Shown here: piece by piece, positions 28,002 to 41,235 of the stretch
How positions within the stretch are numbered: position 1 is the first letter of the stretch
How the letters are laid out: the number at the start of each line of letters is the position of its first letter
Assembly: GCF_025698545.1 (NCBI RefSeq)
Contig: NC_068577.1
Coordinates: forward strand, 992,001 to 1,056,000
Origin: Gossypium raimondii
Taxonomy: Eukaryota > Streptophyta > Magnoliopsida > Malvales > Malvaceae
Direction: 5' to 3'
DNA: 64,000 nucleotides
The notes under the pieces: generated by a model
Database searches by the model: none
The model's input: only the letters and a program-made list of their open reading frames with translations
What the model was told of the DNA's origin: nothing
Made by a program: the position numbers and the translations under genes

Positions 28002-31000
28002 TCATCGTGTCCATGATACACTATCAATCTCATCCCTCGCTGCCTTGTATAATTCAAGCCTTTTAGCACACTGTTGTCTCCTTTCCATCAATGCTGGATC
28101 CTCGTCTAACAATTGCAAAAGCTGTTTCCCCTGAAAACAGATGCACGTGCGAATACCGGTTAACCGACAACCTTAATATTGCTTAAAACATTAATGGTGA
28201 GATAAAGCTTGCGATAGGCTACCTCTTTCTTTCCTAGCTGCGTGTAAAAGCGGGTTAGTAAAGATTGTTTTGCCTCCTTAACTTGACAGAAAACCACAGC
28301 CTTCGGGATTGTGTTCTTAAGTGTATCTGACACCATACCGACGTATGAGGAAACATTTGACCCTATCCTCCGAAAATGGCCTTCACCATACCGATCTGTA
28401 ACAGGAGCTTGAGGATTTCCTCCTTTATTTTCTACTTCTTGGGGAAGCTTCCGGAAGAAATCCACTGTTAAATATGATGATTCCATGTCTACTAACCGAA
28501 CAACTGTCTTCTTACTTTCATCTCGGAACCTCTCCAAGGCCTCATTAGCAGCCGCTGCTATATCAGCTTGTAGAGTGGGAAAGCGTTTCAATTCCTGATA
28601 TAATAAATAACATCAATAAACATTCATCTCTGGAAGGACATTAGACAAACTTAAAAATATATAAGACTAATTTTCTCAAACTTTTTACCTGAGTTTCTCC
28701 TATAGATTTCCTCACAAGTTCTTTCAAGACGAAGTGAACCTACATAAAGAAAAATGCATCAGCTAAAAGTCACAGCACAAGAAAAAAACTTTGACAACTC
28801 GAGATAATTGAAGAGACAACTTACAGCATCCACAGAAGCTTCAGCTGGGCCCCTGAAATAATTTAGTGCCCCTTCAATAAGCCTGCGGTAACCTTGCTCG
28901 GGAGCTATCAAGTGTGGTTGATAACCATCTGCCTCTGATACTACTCTCCTCACATTTTGCAGAGAAAGATGGCGGTCAAAGGGAAGCTTCTTCAAAGCAG
29001 CAGGTAGCTGGTTGTCAAAGACTCCATAAATACGATCACCTCCAGGTCGCCTAATTTATCAATGTCCAAAGGAGTTATTAGACCATGCAATTATAGCTTG
29101 TTATAGCTTGCAGCAAAAATGGAAAGTGTAGATAATCCAAATTAGATCAATTAGATTAAGGTTAACCATAATTGAACCATGAGAAGAGAATTGACTTAGA
29201 CCAATAACCATGCTAGAGAAGGAAAAATGGCAGAACCTCCCAAAAAATAGCAATAGAGAGAAAAAGAATGGTAGTAGTTGAAGCATTTACCCTCCATCCA
29301 GATGCTCCTTGAATATCCGTTCAAATGCACGACAAACTTCCAATACGGTGTATAGTTGAGCCTGAGATACAACACCAAAATTATACACGATGCATAAAGC
29401 AACTTGTACTTGTACAGAAGTAGGAAAAGTAAACTACTCACACCAGCATCAAGAGCAATAGGCCTGCCAAGATGATCCATTTCTGATTCAAGCTCATCAA
29501 TGGTTTTGTTTATCGAAGAAGTGATACTTGGTATCCGAGACCTAATAACAGATTCCAAATGCTGTAGAAAAGGGCAACATTTTCAGAAATTTGCCCGTCA
29601 AGACTGGGAAGCCAATCCCAAGTAAATTGTACTCAAGAGCGAACCTGTGATAGAAGTTTTGCAAGATACTCTGAACCCATTTTACTTGCCAAGTGGCCAT
29701 AGTCTGGACTAGTGGCAAAATACTCACGCTCCTTGCGTCTTGCCACAATCATGTCCACATTTTTGTTTATATCAGCCTGAGAACGGTTCACAATTCCAAC
29801 CCAAGGTTGCTGTAGCCGGTAAGATCTTCCTTCAAGAACCTTTAGAGCGGAAAAGCAAATGAAACATGTTCGAAGATCAAGTCAGCAACTATAGGAAAAA
29901 CGAGGAATAGGGATACTCAAAGACAGTAAATACAAAAAAAAATTATATGAAAGAGAAAGAAAGAACTCACATCCAAAGCATTAGTCCCTTTGTCCATAAG
30001 GTCAAGCTTAGTTAACACCCCAAATGTCCGGTCACCTGGTATAAAAAGACACAATTTTGTAAATGAAAAAAACCAAGTAAAATACACTTTGCATGGATAA
30101 GAATCTATGCTAATGCTTTAGTGAAATGATAATTAATACATACCAGAGGGGTCTACCTCCCTGGCCAATTTCATAGCATCAGAAGTTGCTATATCTTGAT
30201 TAGCTGGAGATATAGCTAGTATGATACAATTAGGCTACAAAAAGCATAATGGTGATTCAGAATGGATATGGAACACAAACAAGAAGTTTCAATTAACAAG
30301 GATTTTTTAACCGTATAAGATAACAACAACTTAGCTCAAATTCCCCAAAATAAATATTGACCCAAGCTCTTGTTCAAAAAAATGCCAAGGTCTATGAGGC
30401 ACTTACCTTCTCAACATAAGACCTAACCATTGTTTCGATGTCATCAACTATAGTTTCCGGCTGTCCCTCTGAAAAAGAACAATGGTTCTCATTCATCAAT
30501 TGCAACACAAGATAAAAAAAACAAATGAATATGTTATATTCACATATAATAATTAAAACAAGACTTACCGATAGCAACTTTTGTCAAGCCCGGCAAATCG
30601 ATCAGGGTTAAGTTGACAACTGTGAGAACAGAGAATATATGATGTTAGCTAAATCACTCTGAACCATAACTTAAAAAGAAACAAAGAATCTTGATGTTGA
30701 TGACAAACCATTTGGAGAGTAGATACTGAGATGAATAGGAACAGGAGAAATTTGTTTGGTCTTCCCAGTAATTCTATCGGTTTCCTCTTGAATTTCATTC
30801 CGGACCGCCCCTGCACCACAAAAGAAATAAGTTCCAAATTCAAAATTAACCGATGAGGAACAATCCATACAACCAGAATCAGCAACTAGCAAGCACAAAT
30901 AAAGCTAAAAATCCATGCCAAGTCCAGCAATTTCGAATTTTCGAGGTATCCAAAAGTATCATAATAAGAAAAAAGATTACCAAAATCAGTGAATCTTCTC

Positions 31001-31485
31001 TTAGGAAGGTGAAGAAACTCAGCATACTCTTGTGAACCTTCGTCTGTCTTATGAAGTTGCAACACCAAAGGCCGTCTCGTCACAATTCCTGCACAGAATT
31101 GTACATATCGCTAGTACTCCAATTTTAAGAGACTAAAAATTTATAAACGAAAGGGGAATCTAACTAACTAACCTGATCCTCTAGGAAGAAAATCACGTCC
31201 GACTATGCTTTCAAGCACCGAAGACTTCCCTGAACTCTGTTCTCAATCCAAAAAGCGAAACCTAACTCATATTAGAAGATCGGATAATACGTTTATTCAA
31301 GGAATTAAAAAGATGCAAAAGAAAAAAAAAACAGAGAGAAATACCTGACCACCGACGACGGCAACGGAAGGAAGAGCTTCCCAAAGGGAAGAGAAAGAGT
31401 TGTCGCCGCCACCGTAATCACCGAGCACCGTACATGCTCGTTGGATCCTGTTAACTAAACCGATTAAGCTTTCCATGGTGGTCAT
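28002..31485 (-). CDS. DRP1E: Dynamin-related protein 1E (phragmoplastin-type GTPase)
   Basis: Fifteen exons in order: 31485-31345, 31236-31173, 31088-30981, 30810-30709, 30619-30569, 30468-30407, 30234-30144, 30035-29971, 29839-29645, 29561-29442, 29361-29291, 29050-28825, 28739-28689, 28594-28223 and 28130-28002. All are GT-AG, giving 615 aa. The start reads [20 protein letters not shown], the DRP1E signature N-terminus. The GTPase domain shows G1 GGQSSGKSS (about residues 45-53), G2 PRGSGIVTRRP, G3 DLPGLTKVA and G4 TKLDLMDKG. Middle and GTPase-effector domains follow, ending EIDSVSWTR. There is no pleckstrin-homology or proline-rich domain, as expected for DRP1. The family assembles on membranes at the cell plate and plasma membrane and acts in cytokinesis and clathrin-mediated uptake. 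I see no defect. Confidence 0.96.
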
Positions 31486-31844
31486 CTTTGATGGCTAAAG
31501 AGTAGAAAACGACGACGAACTTGAGTTCAAATGGAAGGTAAAAACAAAGAGATGAGGAGCTCTTGGGGTTCGTATAGGCTGTGAATGGACTAGTGGAGGT
31601 TGAGAAAAACAGGAAGAAATGAAAATTAAATAAAAAATAAAATTCAAAGTTGTTTATGTTCGGAGTTCGGACCGTAGTCAAGGGTCGGCTAAACTAAAGA
31701 TATAGTGTCACGCTTCGCACCGTTTTTGCGTGTTTTTTTTTTTTTAATTTACTATTGAATTTTTTTGAAAGTGTGATAAGTGTTTTTATTCTATGTAAAT
31801 TTAAAATTTAATCTTCATTTTTTAAATATATTTTAAAAAATATT

Positions 31845-32205
31845 ATTGCACTAAATACCCCTAAATTATAAATTTTATTTTAAATTAATCCTCAAGTTTT
31901 AAAATATTCTAATTATATCATTAAATTATCAAGGTTATATCAATAAGGTCCTCCTGTTACTAAAATCATTAATTTAATTGTCAATGAGATGTTAAATCAG
32001 ATTCGACATAATTTAAAATAAAAATTTTAAAAAGGTGAATATTGTAAAATGGATGTCGTACACTATTTTTTTATGTTAAAAATATTTACATAAGATTTTA
32101 CTTGTGATTTATTAGTTTCAATACCGAAGGACTGATTGATATAACATCGATAGCTTGAGGATATAATTGAAACGTTTTAAAATTTAAGGGTCATAATCCA
32201 AGGAT
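31845..32205. repeat. Palindromic MITE-like element
   Basis: The left side 'cctaaattataaattttattttaaattaatcctcaag...taatataa'-type sequence is answered on the other strand by the right side 'ccttggattatgacccttaaattttaaaacg' and then 'atatcctcaagctatcgatg'. The arms run over 90 bases each with mismatches. Non-coding; it belongs to a family different from A. Confidence 0.5.
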
Positions 32206-33459
32206 GTTTGATGCAACTAACTCCAATTAAAATTGTTTTTATAATTACATGGCTATTAAGTAAATATTTTTATTTTAAAACATCACACTAATTAATTTCA
32301 CATAAAAGTTTAACCGTTTTAACAATTAAACCAGAGTTTTAAAATCTACAAAATTAAAAAAATTAAACTCTTAGAAATAAAAATATAATGATTAGAATTT
32401 AAATTTGTGAGGAACACAAGGACCTATCACATATTTTAACCTTTCTCTTATCTTAAATAAAAGGAAATGCTACAGTGCTACCCTTTTTACGCGTTGGGAT
32501 TTTTGAAATTTGAAATTTCAAAAAGGACTGGCCCAACCGAAGGGCCTAGAAGAACCGTTGGACGAAATTACGATTTTGGTGTTTGTTCATCTGTTAATAT
32601 TCAAACGGTATTTCAAATTCAACATCCAGACTAGAGTGACTGTTTTTTTTTTTTTATCGACGAGACTCTTTGATCGGAAGCTTCCATTTATTGAATTTAT
32701 TATAATATTATATTTAGTAAATTATAAAAAAAAAAATTATACAATCACATGTCTTCGTCTGTTTGTTTGAGCTTAACCTTATTCGGATTAAAGTGATATT
32801 AAGGAAAAGTACTATTAAAATAATCTAAACATCGGGAGAATATATTCACTCACATTTCTTTTAATCATTTGTTAGTATTATTGAATTTTTAAATGTAAAT
32901 TACTATTTTTAACAATTACTTATAATCATGTAATACTGATTTTTTTACGAAATTAGTACTTATGCATAATACATGAATTTTACCTAAAATATTTTGTTTA
33001 AAGAAAGTGTTTTTGAAAAAGAAATTTCTAATTTTGAATATTTAGCTTTGCAATTAAAAATTATTGTGAAGAGATGTTGAAAAATAAAAATAAGTTATTA
33101 CAAATTTGTTAACATTAAAATATGTCAAATATAAACACCTTTTATATTTTAAATATTATGCAAACATAAATCTAACTACATAATGTTATATATTATAAAT
33201 GAAATTCAACAAAAAAAAAGAAGATATATTCAATATAAATATTATAAAAATAAATATTTAATATTTACAATTTAAAGGGAATTCATTAAACTAAAAAAAA
33301 TTGTTTACAATTTTAAAACTTCACCTCTAAACTAATTTTTATAAAACATTTAACTGAACTTCGGCCGAATTAAATTTGATGGTAAATCGATTAACTGAAT
33401 TAATTTGGTTCGGTCGGTTAATTTGATTTTAACTGAAGTTTGCACATCCCATAGCCATA

Positions 33460-33570
33460 TTCCTAAACCTTTAGATAGAAGGATAATATGTATTTCAACA
33501 CTCTCAACCCCATATTTTCCTACATGTTACAACAACAATAATACAAATCGAGTTAAAATTCAATCGACTT
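33460..33570. repeat. Dispersed ~100-base repeat, copy 2 of 3
   Basis: 'cctttagatagaaggataatatg', 'tttcaacactctcaaccccat' and 'acaacaacaataatac' align with the copies at 26786 and 42236. Confidence 0.5.
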
Positions 33571-35474
33571 TAATATATATTTTTTAAACTTCCCATTTAC
33601 ACGAGAAAATAATTTTCTCATGTTTTATCGTAAAAAATACATTGCATGGGAAAATAACTTTAAAGACAATTCTTAGAAAAAGTAAATAATGTGTAATATT
33701 CTAAACGTTGAATTACTTTCTAACAAATTAAATTTTCAAAAAGTGATCACTTTTCATTGTACCAAAATTATCTTACCTAGAAAGCGAGAAGGTAAACAAT
33801 AGCCTAGGCCCCTTGATTCAAGTGGATTAATTGTTTTATTAGTCCTTTTAAAATTTTATAATTCAATTTTAAAGTTTTTATTTAAAATTCATACTTTTAA
33901 CCCTCTAAAAAATTTTATTTTGGCCCTATAACAAAAAGTTATGGCTTTGACCCTGACTGTATCCACTTATTTTCTAATGTGCTTGGCAAAGGAACACACG
34001 ACTGGGTAGTCGTTATTTGTGCCTTTGGGTTCATCATTGGGCTTGACCTGATATTGTGGTGGTCTTGGCTTAGTTATATTTGGGGTCCAACAAAATTGAT
34101 TAAAATATTAAATATATAAAATAAATAAGTAATTATTAAAAAATTTCACGCGTATTTATATGGAAATCACAGATTTAAAAAATTTAATAAAAAATTAAAC
34201 GTGTGATTTAAAATTAATTAATCATAATAACACATGAAATTTGTACGATGTTAAAATACAAATTAGATTAAATTATGAGAAACGAAATTTAAGCACATAA
34301 ATATATCGATAAATATTACTAAATGCACTATAATTATTCATCATAGTTTTGTCTTCGACTATGAATTAATGTTAAGTTGACTTGTGACACTAACTCAATT
34401 AACAACAACCGATAGAAATAATAAATTATACATATTAAAATAAAATTTTATAAAATATATTAAAATAAAATTTTTATTGAATAATAAATTTAAGATTTTA
34501 TTAATTTAAATTGTGCGGTTTAAATCTCATTATATGCATATTTTTATTAAATTTTCTTTAAATGAAAAGATTAAAATATTTTTAATAACGAAAAATATTT
34601 TTATATTTTTCAAATCGAGGTTAACTCGTGATATCAACTCAACCAAATACTTTATTAATAATATAGATATTATGATTCATATATTTTATTTTATTTTATT
34701 TTATAAACTAAAGTTTTTGTTTTTATTTATTTTGACATCATAAATTAATATAGAAAAGTTAACCCTCACATGTGAAACACCAAGAGATATTTACATTACT
34801 TTTCTTAAAAGTCATGATAAAATGTTTTAACTTAATTTCTACTATTTATTTATTTTAATTGATTTGATAATTAATGTAATAATAATTAATTAATTAAAAT
34901 ATATAAATATAAAAATATAAAATTGATTTAACTGATTCAATTTTAGACCAGTATTCGAACTGATCTTGTCACTAGTTGATTAGTCCAATTAATTCAACCG
35001 ATTGATCTGGTTCAACTAAATAAATCATTAAAAAATTATAAAAAATATTAAAATCTGATTTAGTTAGTTCATATCAATTCCCAAATCAATCCGTTCAATA
35101 CTTTTATCTGGACTATTACTTCAATTAGTTCGACCGGCTAATCTAATCTAATTGAAATAAGGAGCAAATCATTTAAACACAAATTAACTTTTATATTTAA
35201 ACCAATTTTTGATATAATAATTCCGAATGATTGATGCAATATAAATAATACTAAGGGTGGGTTTGGATTGGCAATTGAGTGCGGTACAATGCATTTAATT
35301 TACTTTTTGTCTCACGCTATAGTATCGCTATAACATCTAATCTCAATGCTATTACTATTTTTATACTAACTACAGATAAATACACCTTATATCCAAACTC
35401 ACCTTAATTATGATTGAGCAAACCCTTGTTAGTGACTTAAATAACTCATCCTCTCTCAGCCACTTGCCATTCTT

Positions 35475-35490
35475 TTTTTATTTATATAAT
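35475..35490 (+). promoter_or_regulatory. Putative TATA region of the CCCH/RRM gene
   Basis: 'tatttatataatc' within this stretch is the best TATA-like match upstream of the leader, about 540 bases before the main ATG and about 300 before the uORF. It is AT-rich sequence, so the call is tentative. Confidence 0.3.
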
Positions 35491-35790
35491 CTACATATAC
35501 TGAGAGAGTTGCTACTTGATTAGACAGGAAAGTGAGAGAAACGGAGCACCAAAACCCCATTAGCTTTGACTGTCCATTATCATTATTATTATTATTACAG
35601 CTCCCCCATAACCCCCCCAAAATACAAAGCATCACCTCTGCACCTGCACCTGCACCAGCAGCAGCAGTGAAGAAATCTATGATGCTTCCCACTGCTCTCT
35701 GCTCTTTTACTTACACCCTTCAATGAAAACATGGTGGTGGTTTAGCAGTAACTTTTGAATGCTGAAAGAGAAGGAAAAAGAGGGTTTATT

Positions 35791-35955
35791 ATGGTTCGTT
35801 CTCCTTTAGCTTCTCTGCAACTTGTTGATGATGTTTTACTTTATCAAGTAATTCAACCACCCATATTTTCTTCTCTCACGGGAATACTCTTTTTTTATGT
35901 ATGCTTTCTTTTCACTGCTTTTTTTACCTTCTTGCAGGATACTGACTGGTACTAA
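35791..35955 (+). CDS. Upstream ORF in the leader of the CCCH/RRM gene, crossing a 90-base intron
   Basis: An ATG at 35791 opens MVRSPLASLQLVDDVLLYQ. A consensus donor (GTAATT at 35848) and acceptor (cttgcag ending 35937) bound a 90-base intron, after which the frame continues DTDWY and stops at 35955. Spliced, the peptide is 24 aa (35791-35847 joined to 35938-35955). Because the intron is a multiple of three without an in-frame stop, the unspliced reading also ends in DTDWY. The uORF ends 65 bases before the main start. Such a peptide could lower translation of the main frame; conservation is untested. Confidence 0.4.
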   Translation: MVRSPLASLQLVDDVLLYQVIQPPIFSSLTGILFFYVCFLFTAFFTFLQDTDWY

Positions 35956-36020
35956 CTGGTGACAACTTGGTTGGTGTGGTGCTTGTAATTCAGAACCAAG
36001 TTTTTTTTTTTCATTTCATC

Positions 36021-38494
36021 ATGGATGGTTATGAAGCAACTAGAATTGTTTTCTCAAGAATCCAAAGCTTAGAACCAGGAAATGCTTCTAGAATCATGGG
36101 GTTACTTCTCATTCAAGATCATGGTGATAAAGAGATGATTCGTTTAGCTTTTGGTCCTGAAGCTTTACTTCACTCAGTGATTCTGAAGGCCAAGAAGGAG
36201 CTTGGTCTTCCCATCAACTCATCTTCTTCAAGGCTCTTAGGGAGTAATGGAGTTAATCTTCCATTTCTATCAATCCCTGCTACCAACCCTTCTTTTACTT
36301 TTACTGGTATGGTTGATGAGTTTCAACTTCAAGACCAACTAGCTGATGCTTGTGGTGGTAACACTGACTCAATTCGTTTTCCTTCATATTGGGGAAACAC
36401 CTCTTTTCAAAGGAGCAATAACACTATGAATGATATTTTAGGAGCTGATGACCCTTCTTCAGCTTTTTTGTGGAGACCCTGTTTGTATTTTGCTAGAGGG
36501 TTTTGTAAAAATGGGAACAATTGTAGGTTTGTCCATAGTGGGGTTGGGGAGTCTGCTGCTGAAGGTGACACCATTGTTGGGTCACCTAACAAGTTTGAAA
36601 TGATGGACCAGTGCCATGAGTTGCTTAGATCTAAATCAGCTAGGCAACAAAGGCTGGCTGCTGCTGCTGCTGCTGTTGGTGCTGCTCAGATAATGGGCTC
36701 TGGTTCTTTTCCATACTCACCAAAGTCCATCAATTTAGTCCTTCAACAGCCCCAAAATGATGCTCAGAGGTACTTGATGACTAACCCCATGTTATATTTG
36801 GTGCATACTGAAGTTAAAAATGGTCTCTTTTTTGGTTCATAGGGCTGCTTTAATGATGGGTGATGATATGAACAAGTTCAACCGTTCAAGTCCAGCTTCA
36901 AGGCAGATATACTTGACTTTCCCAGCTGACAGTACTTTCAGAGAAGAGGATGTGTCAAATTATTTCAGGTATATATATATATATTGTACTTTGATTATAT
37001 TTGTAAAATGGACTAAATTGCTAAAATTTATTGTGTTTTCTAACCATGAAGCATATATGGACCCGTTCAAGATGTGAGGATACCATACCAACAAAAGAGA
37101 ATGTTTGGGTTTGTTACTTTTATATACCCTGAGACAGTGAAGATGATTTTAGCTAAAGGAAACCCGCATTTCGTTTGCGATTCTCGGGTTTTAGTGAAGC
37201 CATACAAGGAGAAAGGGAAAATCCCAGACGAGTATGTTCCAATGGCTTTGCCTTTTTTGTCTTTAGATGTTTTAATGCTTATATATGTTGTCTTGTTGTA
37301 GGAAGCAACCACAACAACAGATTGAAAATGGAACCCTAACTGGTCTTGATTCTAGAGATCCATTTGATGTTCAACTTGGTAAGCCAATGATCCAATGATG
37401 ACCGACATTTGGTTTCTTTGTGTATTGTACGTTATGTCCTGAGAATATGCGTGTTCAATTAGGTACAAGGATGTTTTACAATAACCAAGACATATTACGG
37501 AGGAGAAAATTGGGGGACCAAACTGATCTGCAACAAGCCCTTGAGCTTCAAAATAGAAGGTTGATGAGTCTGCAACTCCTTGATGTTAAGAAACACTCAC
37601 CAAACCTTTACGGCCAGTCTCTTGTACTTCCACAAGGTCTACGCCTCCTAATCTAGTATGATCATCCATTTAGTGCATATGAATCATCTTTATATACCGG
37701 AACGAGCTAAATTATTTCCCTTTGCAGAGAATAGTTCTAGCCCTGTGCCGGCTACATTGGTCACTGCTGCCGAGAAACAAACGAGTACTGGTAAAGAAAC
37801 AGTCAGTTCTGAAGAGAATGGTAGTGAGAAGGAGAGCCCTCATTGTGAAGATGGTAATCTGCCAGAAAGGTAAACAAGTAGTGGAACTTTATACATTCTA
37901 TGTGTTATACCCCTACCTTGACCTGGACACATGGCATCACTAGCGGCGGACGGCCCTCCAAATTACTCCACTTGGCTGGTCACTGAGTTACTTGCTGCCC
38001 GCATGCTTCACCCTTCATCAGGCCACCTGCTGAATAGCGGACCCTCCTTTAGGCCACCTGCTTTTTAGTTCATTTGTATGATCTTTACGGTTTGGTACCC
38101 GGTCCGGGATTTTAAAGTATATATGCTCATATTTTGCAACTAATTGCAGTTTGGAGCATAACCTTCCTGATAGTCCGTTTGCGTCTCCTGGGAAAGCCTC
38201 TAAAGAGTACCTGTCTTTCAACAATGCGGTCATGGAGAAGGATGGAACCATCTCGGCTAACAATAATTGGATTCCTTCAACCTTACTTCCTGCAAATAAT
38301 GCATTAGACATGTCATCCTTCAACTCCTTCAACTGCCAAATCCCCAGGTAGGTTCGATAAACTATCATTACCCAGTTATAAACAGAATTATAAGGTTCTT
38401 GACTTGTGTCTCTCCATTCAGGTTCTCATCCGGACAAGGGACAATCGGTATGTACACAGGGACTGGCGGTCCGACTTGCCCCGTTGGAATATAG
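36021..38494 (+). CDS. CCCH zinc-finger and RRM RNA-binding protein
   Basis: Eight exons: 36021-36769, 36843-36968, 37052-37231, 37302-37378, 37463-37636, 37728-37869, 38150-38347 and 38422-38494. They give 572 aa. The start is the ATG of [20 protein letters not shown]; the frame is open further upstream but lacks a better start. The N-terminal region (about residues 1-65) is the conserved helical segment of this plant family. One CCCH finger follows at C154, C162, C168 and H172 ([19 protein letters not shown]), then a poly-Ala run. An RRM at about 268-345 has RNP2 IYLTFP and RNP1 MFGFVTF. The tail is Ser/Asn-rich. Relatives are the Arabidopsis C3H18/22/46/53/55 group, thought to bind RNA; targets are not known to me. 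The small introns (under 110 bases apart from one of 280) are typical. A uORF precedes it. Confidence 0.9.
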
Positions 38495-40195
38495 CTTCGG
38501 ACATCATCATCATCATCATCAAATATTTATATTTTTACTCACTAGTTTACTACCATACAAAATGCATACATAAAAAGGCTATGTTTCTCTTCTTGTAATA
38601 TTGTTATAATCTTTGTTTTCAGTAGTCAAGTTTGGACCACAGTAAAAAAGCCAACATAGAAGTAAAAAAAACAGAAGGATCATACTGTCAAAATATGTTG
38701 TAAAAACTGTAATTTTCTGCCCGCATGCATAATCCCATTTTTGTACAGCTTCAATGTATAAGCAGGGAAAAACACCCAGAGGCAGAAATGTTAAATGCAA
38801 GTCAGCCATTAGTGAAAATTTTTAAAGCTTTACGTCATTGTTATATAGCTATGTGAGAATCTGTTCATCGAAAAAGCTAAAGGCAAAAGAATTTAGGTAA
38901 TTGCCATTGATTGAGGGGAAGGGGGGGAGGGTCTGAAAGACATGTCAAATGGGTGGCCGACAGTACAAGAGAAGTAGGACCAAAGTCATTTGTTTTAGCC
39001 AGGTTGTAAGAATGGGGGGGACCTTACAAACAGTAGCATGCAGTCCCCTACCATGTGACTGAGACTGAACCATCATCATTCATAGATCTTTGTAATAAAG
39101 AACAGAAAGAAGTGAATGTGATGCTAAACGAATGAAAAAAGTGCAGGTTGCATTGAACAGTGTGGGTGGGGGGAATCTTTTGGACAGTGTGTGGCTTTTG
39201 GCTTTGCTTTCTGCTGCCATTGTTGCAGTAAAAGATGTGTATAAAATTTTCTGCTATGGGGGACTTTTGTCAGCGTTCACTGCGGTCTGCTACCTTGAAT
39301 TCTGTAATAAAATTATTGTTTATTTACTTTTTACTTAAAAATTTTCTTTTAATTCAGCACATTTTAATTTTAATTATAATATTAATATAATAGAAGGACT
39401 AACTTTCAAATATAGAAAAATATAAGGACTTAAAATATATTTCAATTATATGATAATAATTAATATATTAGGTACTACAAGTATGAAATAATATATTTTA
39501 TAATAATTATTATATTGTAGATTATAATAAATGATATAGCATCAATAGTTATGTGTAATTTAGTATATTAAAATACATGTTTATAATTATAATTATAAAA
39601 TATTATTTTTAAATTAGTTTTTGAATTGGGTTTTAATTTTTACAAATTATATTTGGGCATTGAGTTTATTTTTGGATTTGAGATTTGAGCTATAATTATT
39701 TTGAGTTTGGATAATACAGAGCATATATTTGGATTTGGGTTTAGTATAATATATTTGAGTTTTCGAATAAATATTTTAGGATGTGAATAATAGTTTTATA
39801 AAGATAATAAAAAAAGATACAAAGTTATTCAATTGTCAATAAAATGTAATAAAAAATAAAAGATATTTTCGTTAATTTATATAATATCGTAGAATAATAA
39901 ATTTAACATATTTTAATTATTTTATGTAAAATAATTTTATTAAATATATATAATTTATGCTTTTTTATAAGGCAAAATTGAATTGTGTTGTCATTGTGTA
40001 AAAGTTAAATGTATTATTACATTCAAAATTAAAATATTTATAACTTAAAAAATTTAAAATTATCTGAATCCATCAATGCCTGTCTGACTCGATTCAAGCC
40101 CGAAGCCAAAAAATTCAAGTCCAAAAGGGTCTGAGCCTGAGAAAATTCGAGCTCGTAACAGATTCAAGCTTGAGAAAATCCGAGTTCGACGTACC

Positions 40196-40505
40196 ATGAA
40201 GGCCATTATGCTAGGAGTCGAATTGCATTTTATCCCCTTTACTCAAAAAATGGCCACAATAGTTCATATACATTAAATTAAAGAGCAAGCTAGTCATTTT
40301 TATTAAAAATGTTATCCATTTTTATGTTAAAAACTTGTCCTTTTAAGTCATAATGAGGTACAGTGTCACGTGTAACTTTTTGGTTATTCTATTAGCTACA
40401 ATTTTTAAAAACAGAAAAGACCAATTTACTCTTTGATCTAATGTATATAAATTAATTTACTTTTTTTAAATAAATAAAATAAAATGTAATTTGCTCCCAA
40501 CTTAA
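40196..40505. repeat. MITE family A, copy 7 (partial)
   Basis: Starts 'taccatgaaggcc' and contains 'ctcaaaaaatggcc', 'ttaaattaaagagcaagc' and 'tttgatctaatgtat' as in the other copies. The right terminus is lost or unrecognisable. Confidence 0.6.
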
Positions 40506-40739
40506 CACATTTACCTTGTGCCCATTGAAAGCCACATTTGAAAGGTAAGTTCTAATGAGAGACAAAATAGGTAAATTTGTCTTTCCATTCTCAACAACGT
40601 CCAAAGAAAGGCAATTGCAATAATTTGTTTTGTACGGCTTGAGTTATGTATTGTCCACTCTCAAACAAAATTGAAAAAGAAAAAAAAAATGGAAAGTTAG
40701 GGAGGGCATAAAAGGAATGGAGCTTACGTCCAAAAGGTC

Positions 40740-41235
40740 TGTTAAAAATTTGAAAGGGTTTAGGTAAAAATACTAGGCTCGAAAAATGGACTTGAGCAAA
40801 AAATTAGGCCAGTTTAAAATATGAATCGATCTCGAACTTGAACATTCAAAACTCAGGCCCGGCCCGTTTTGAGTTTATAATACTTTATTTTATGTTATTT
40901 TTATATATTATGTAATTTATAACACATTAAAAAAATAAACCAATACTAAATATATAATAATACTTTACTGTAAATATATTAAGATAACTATATAAAAAAA
41001 TTTCAATAAATAAAAAAATATATGAAATTATTGAATATTAAAATAAAATAAAATAAATATTTTAAAAAAAAAGTAAAAATAATATGGGCGGGCCTAAAAT
41101 AGGCTTGGGTTAGTCTTTTACAAATATGGGTTGGTTTGGCAAAATTTTAGATCTAAATTTTAAGTTGGGCCGGACTTGAATAAACATAAAATATATTAAT
41201 ATCATACTTAGACCCAGCCCAAACCCGACTCAAAG
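40740..41235. repeat. Partial second copy of the hAT-type element of 57547-58105
   Basis: Parallel phrases run along its length: 'taaaaatactaggctcgaaaaatgg', 'ggcccggcccgttttgagtttataatac', 'aaaaaaataaaccaatactaaatata' and 'gggcttagtt/gcttgggttagtctttt'. The terminal inverted repeats are not preserved, so the ends are eroded. Confidence 0.7.

Larger units (their letters stand above)
31700..35450. other. Intergenic region, DRP1E to CCCH/RRM gene
   Basis: About 3.7 kb of AT-rich sequence, the shared upstream region of two divergent genes. Contains the foldback repeat at 31845-32205 and a copy of the ~100-base repeat at 33460-33570. Words of the 'aattggttcaac' kind occur near 34920-35150. No gene is seen. 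Confidence 0.5.

Noticed and set aside
38018-38368. Minus-strand 116-codon frame
   Set aside because: Opposite to exon 7 of the CCCH/RRM gene and its intron; composition follows from that exon.
39132-39338. Plus-strand 68-codon frame after the CCCH/RRM gene
   Set aside because: No start context, no domain, and it runs into AT-rich sequence; most likely chance.
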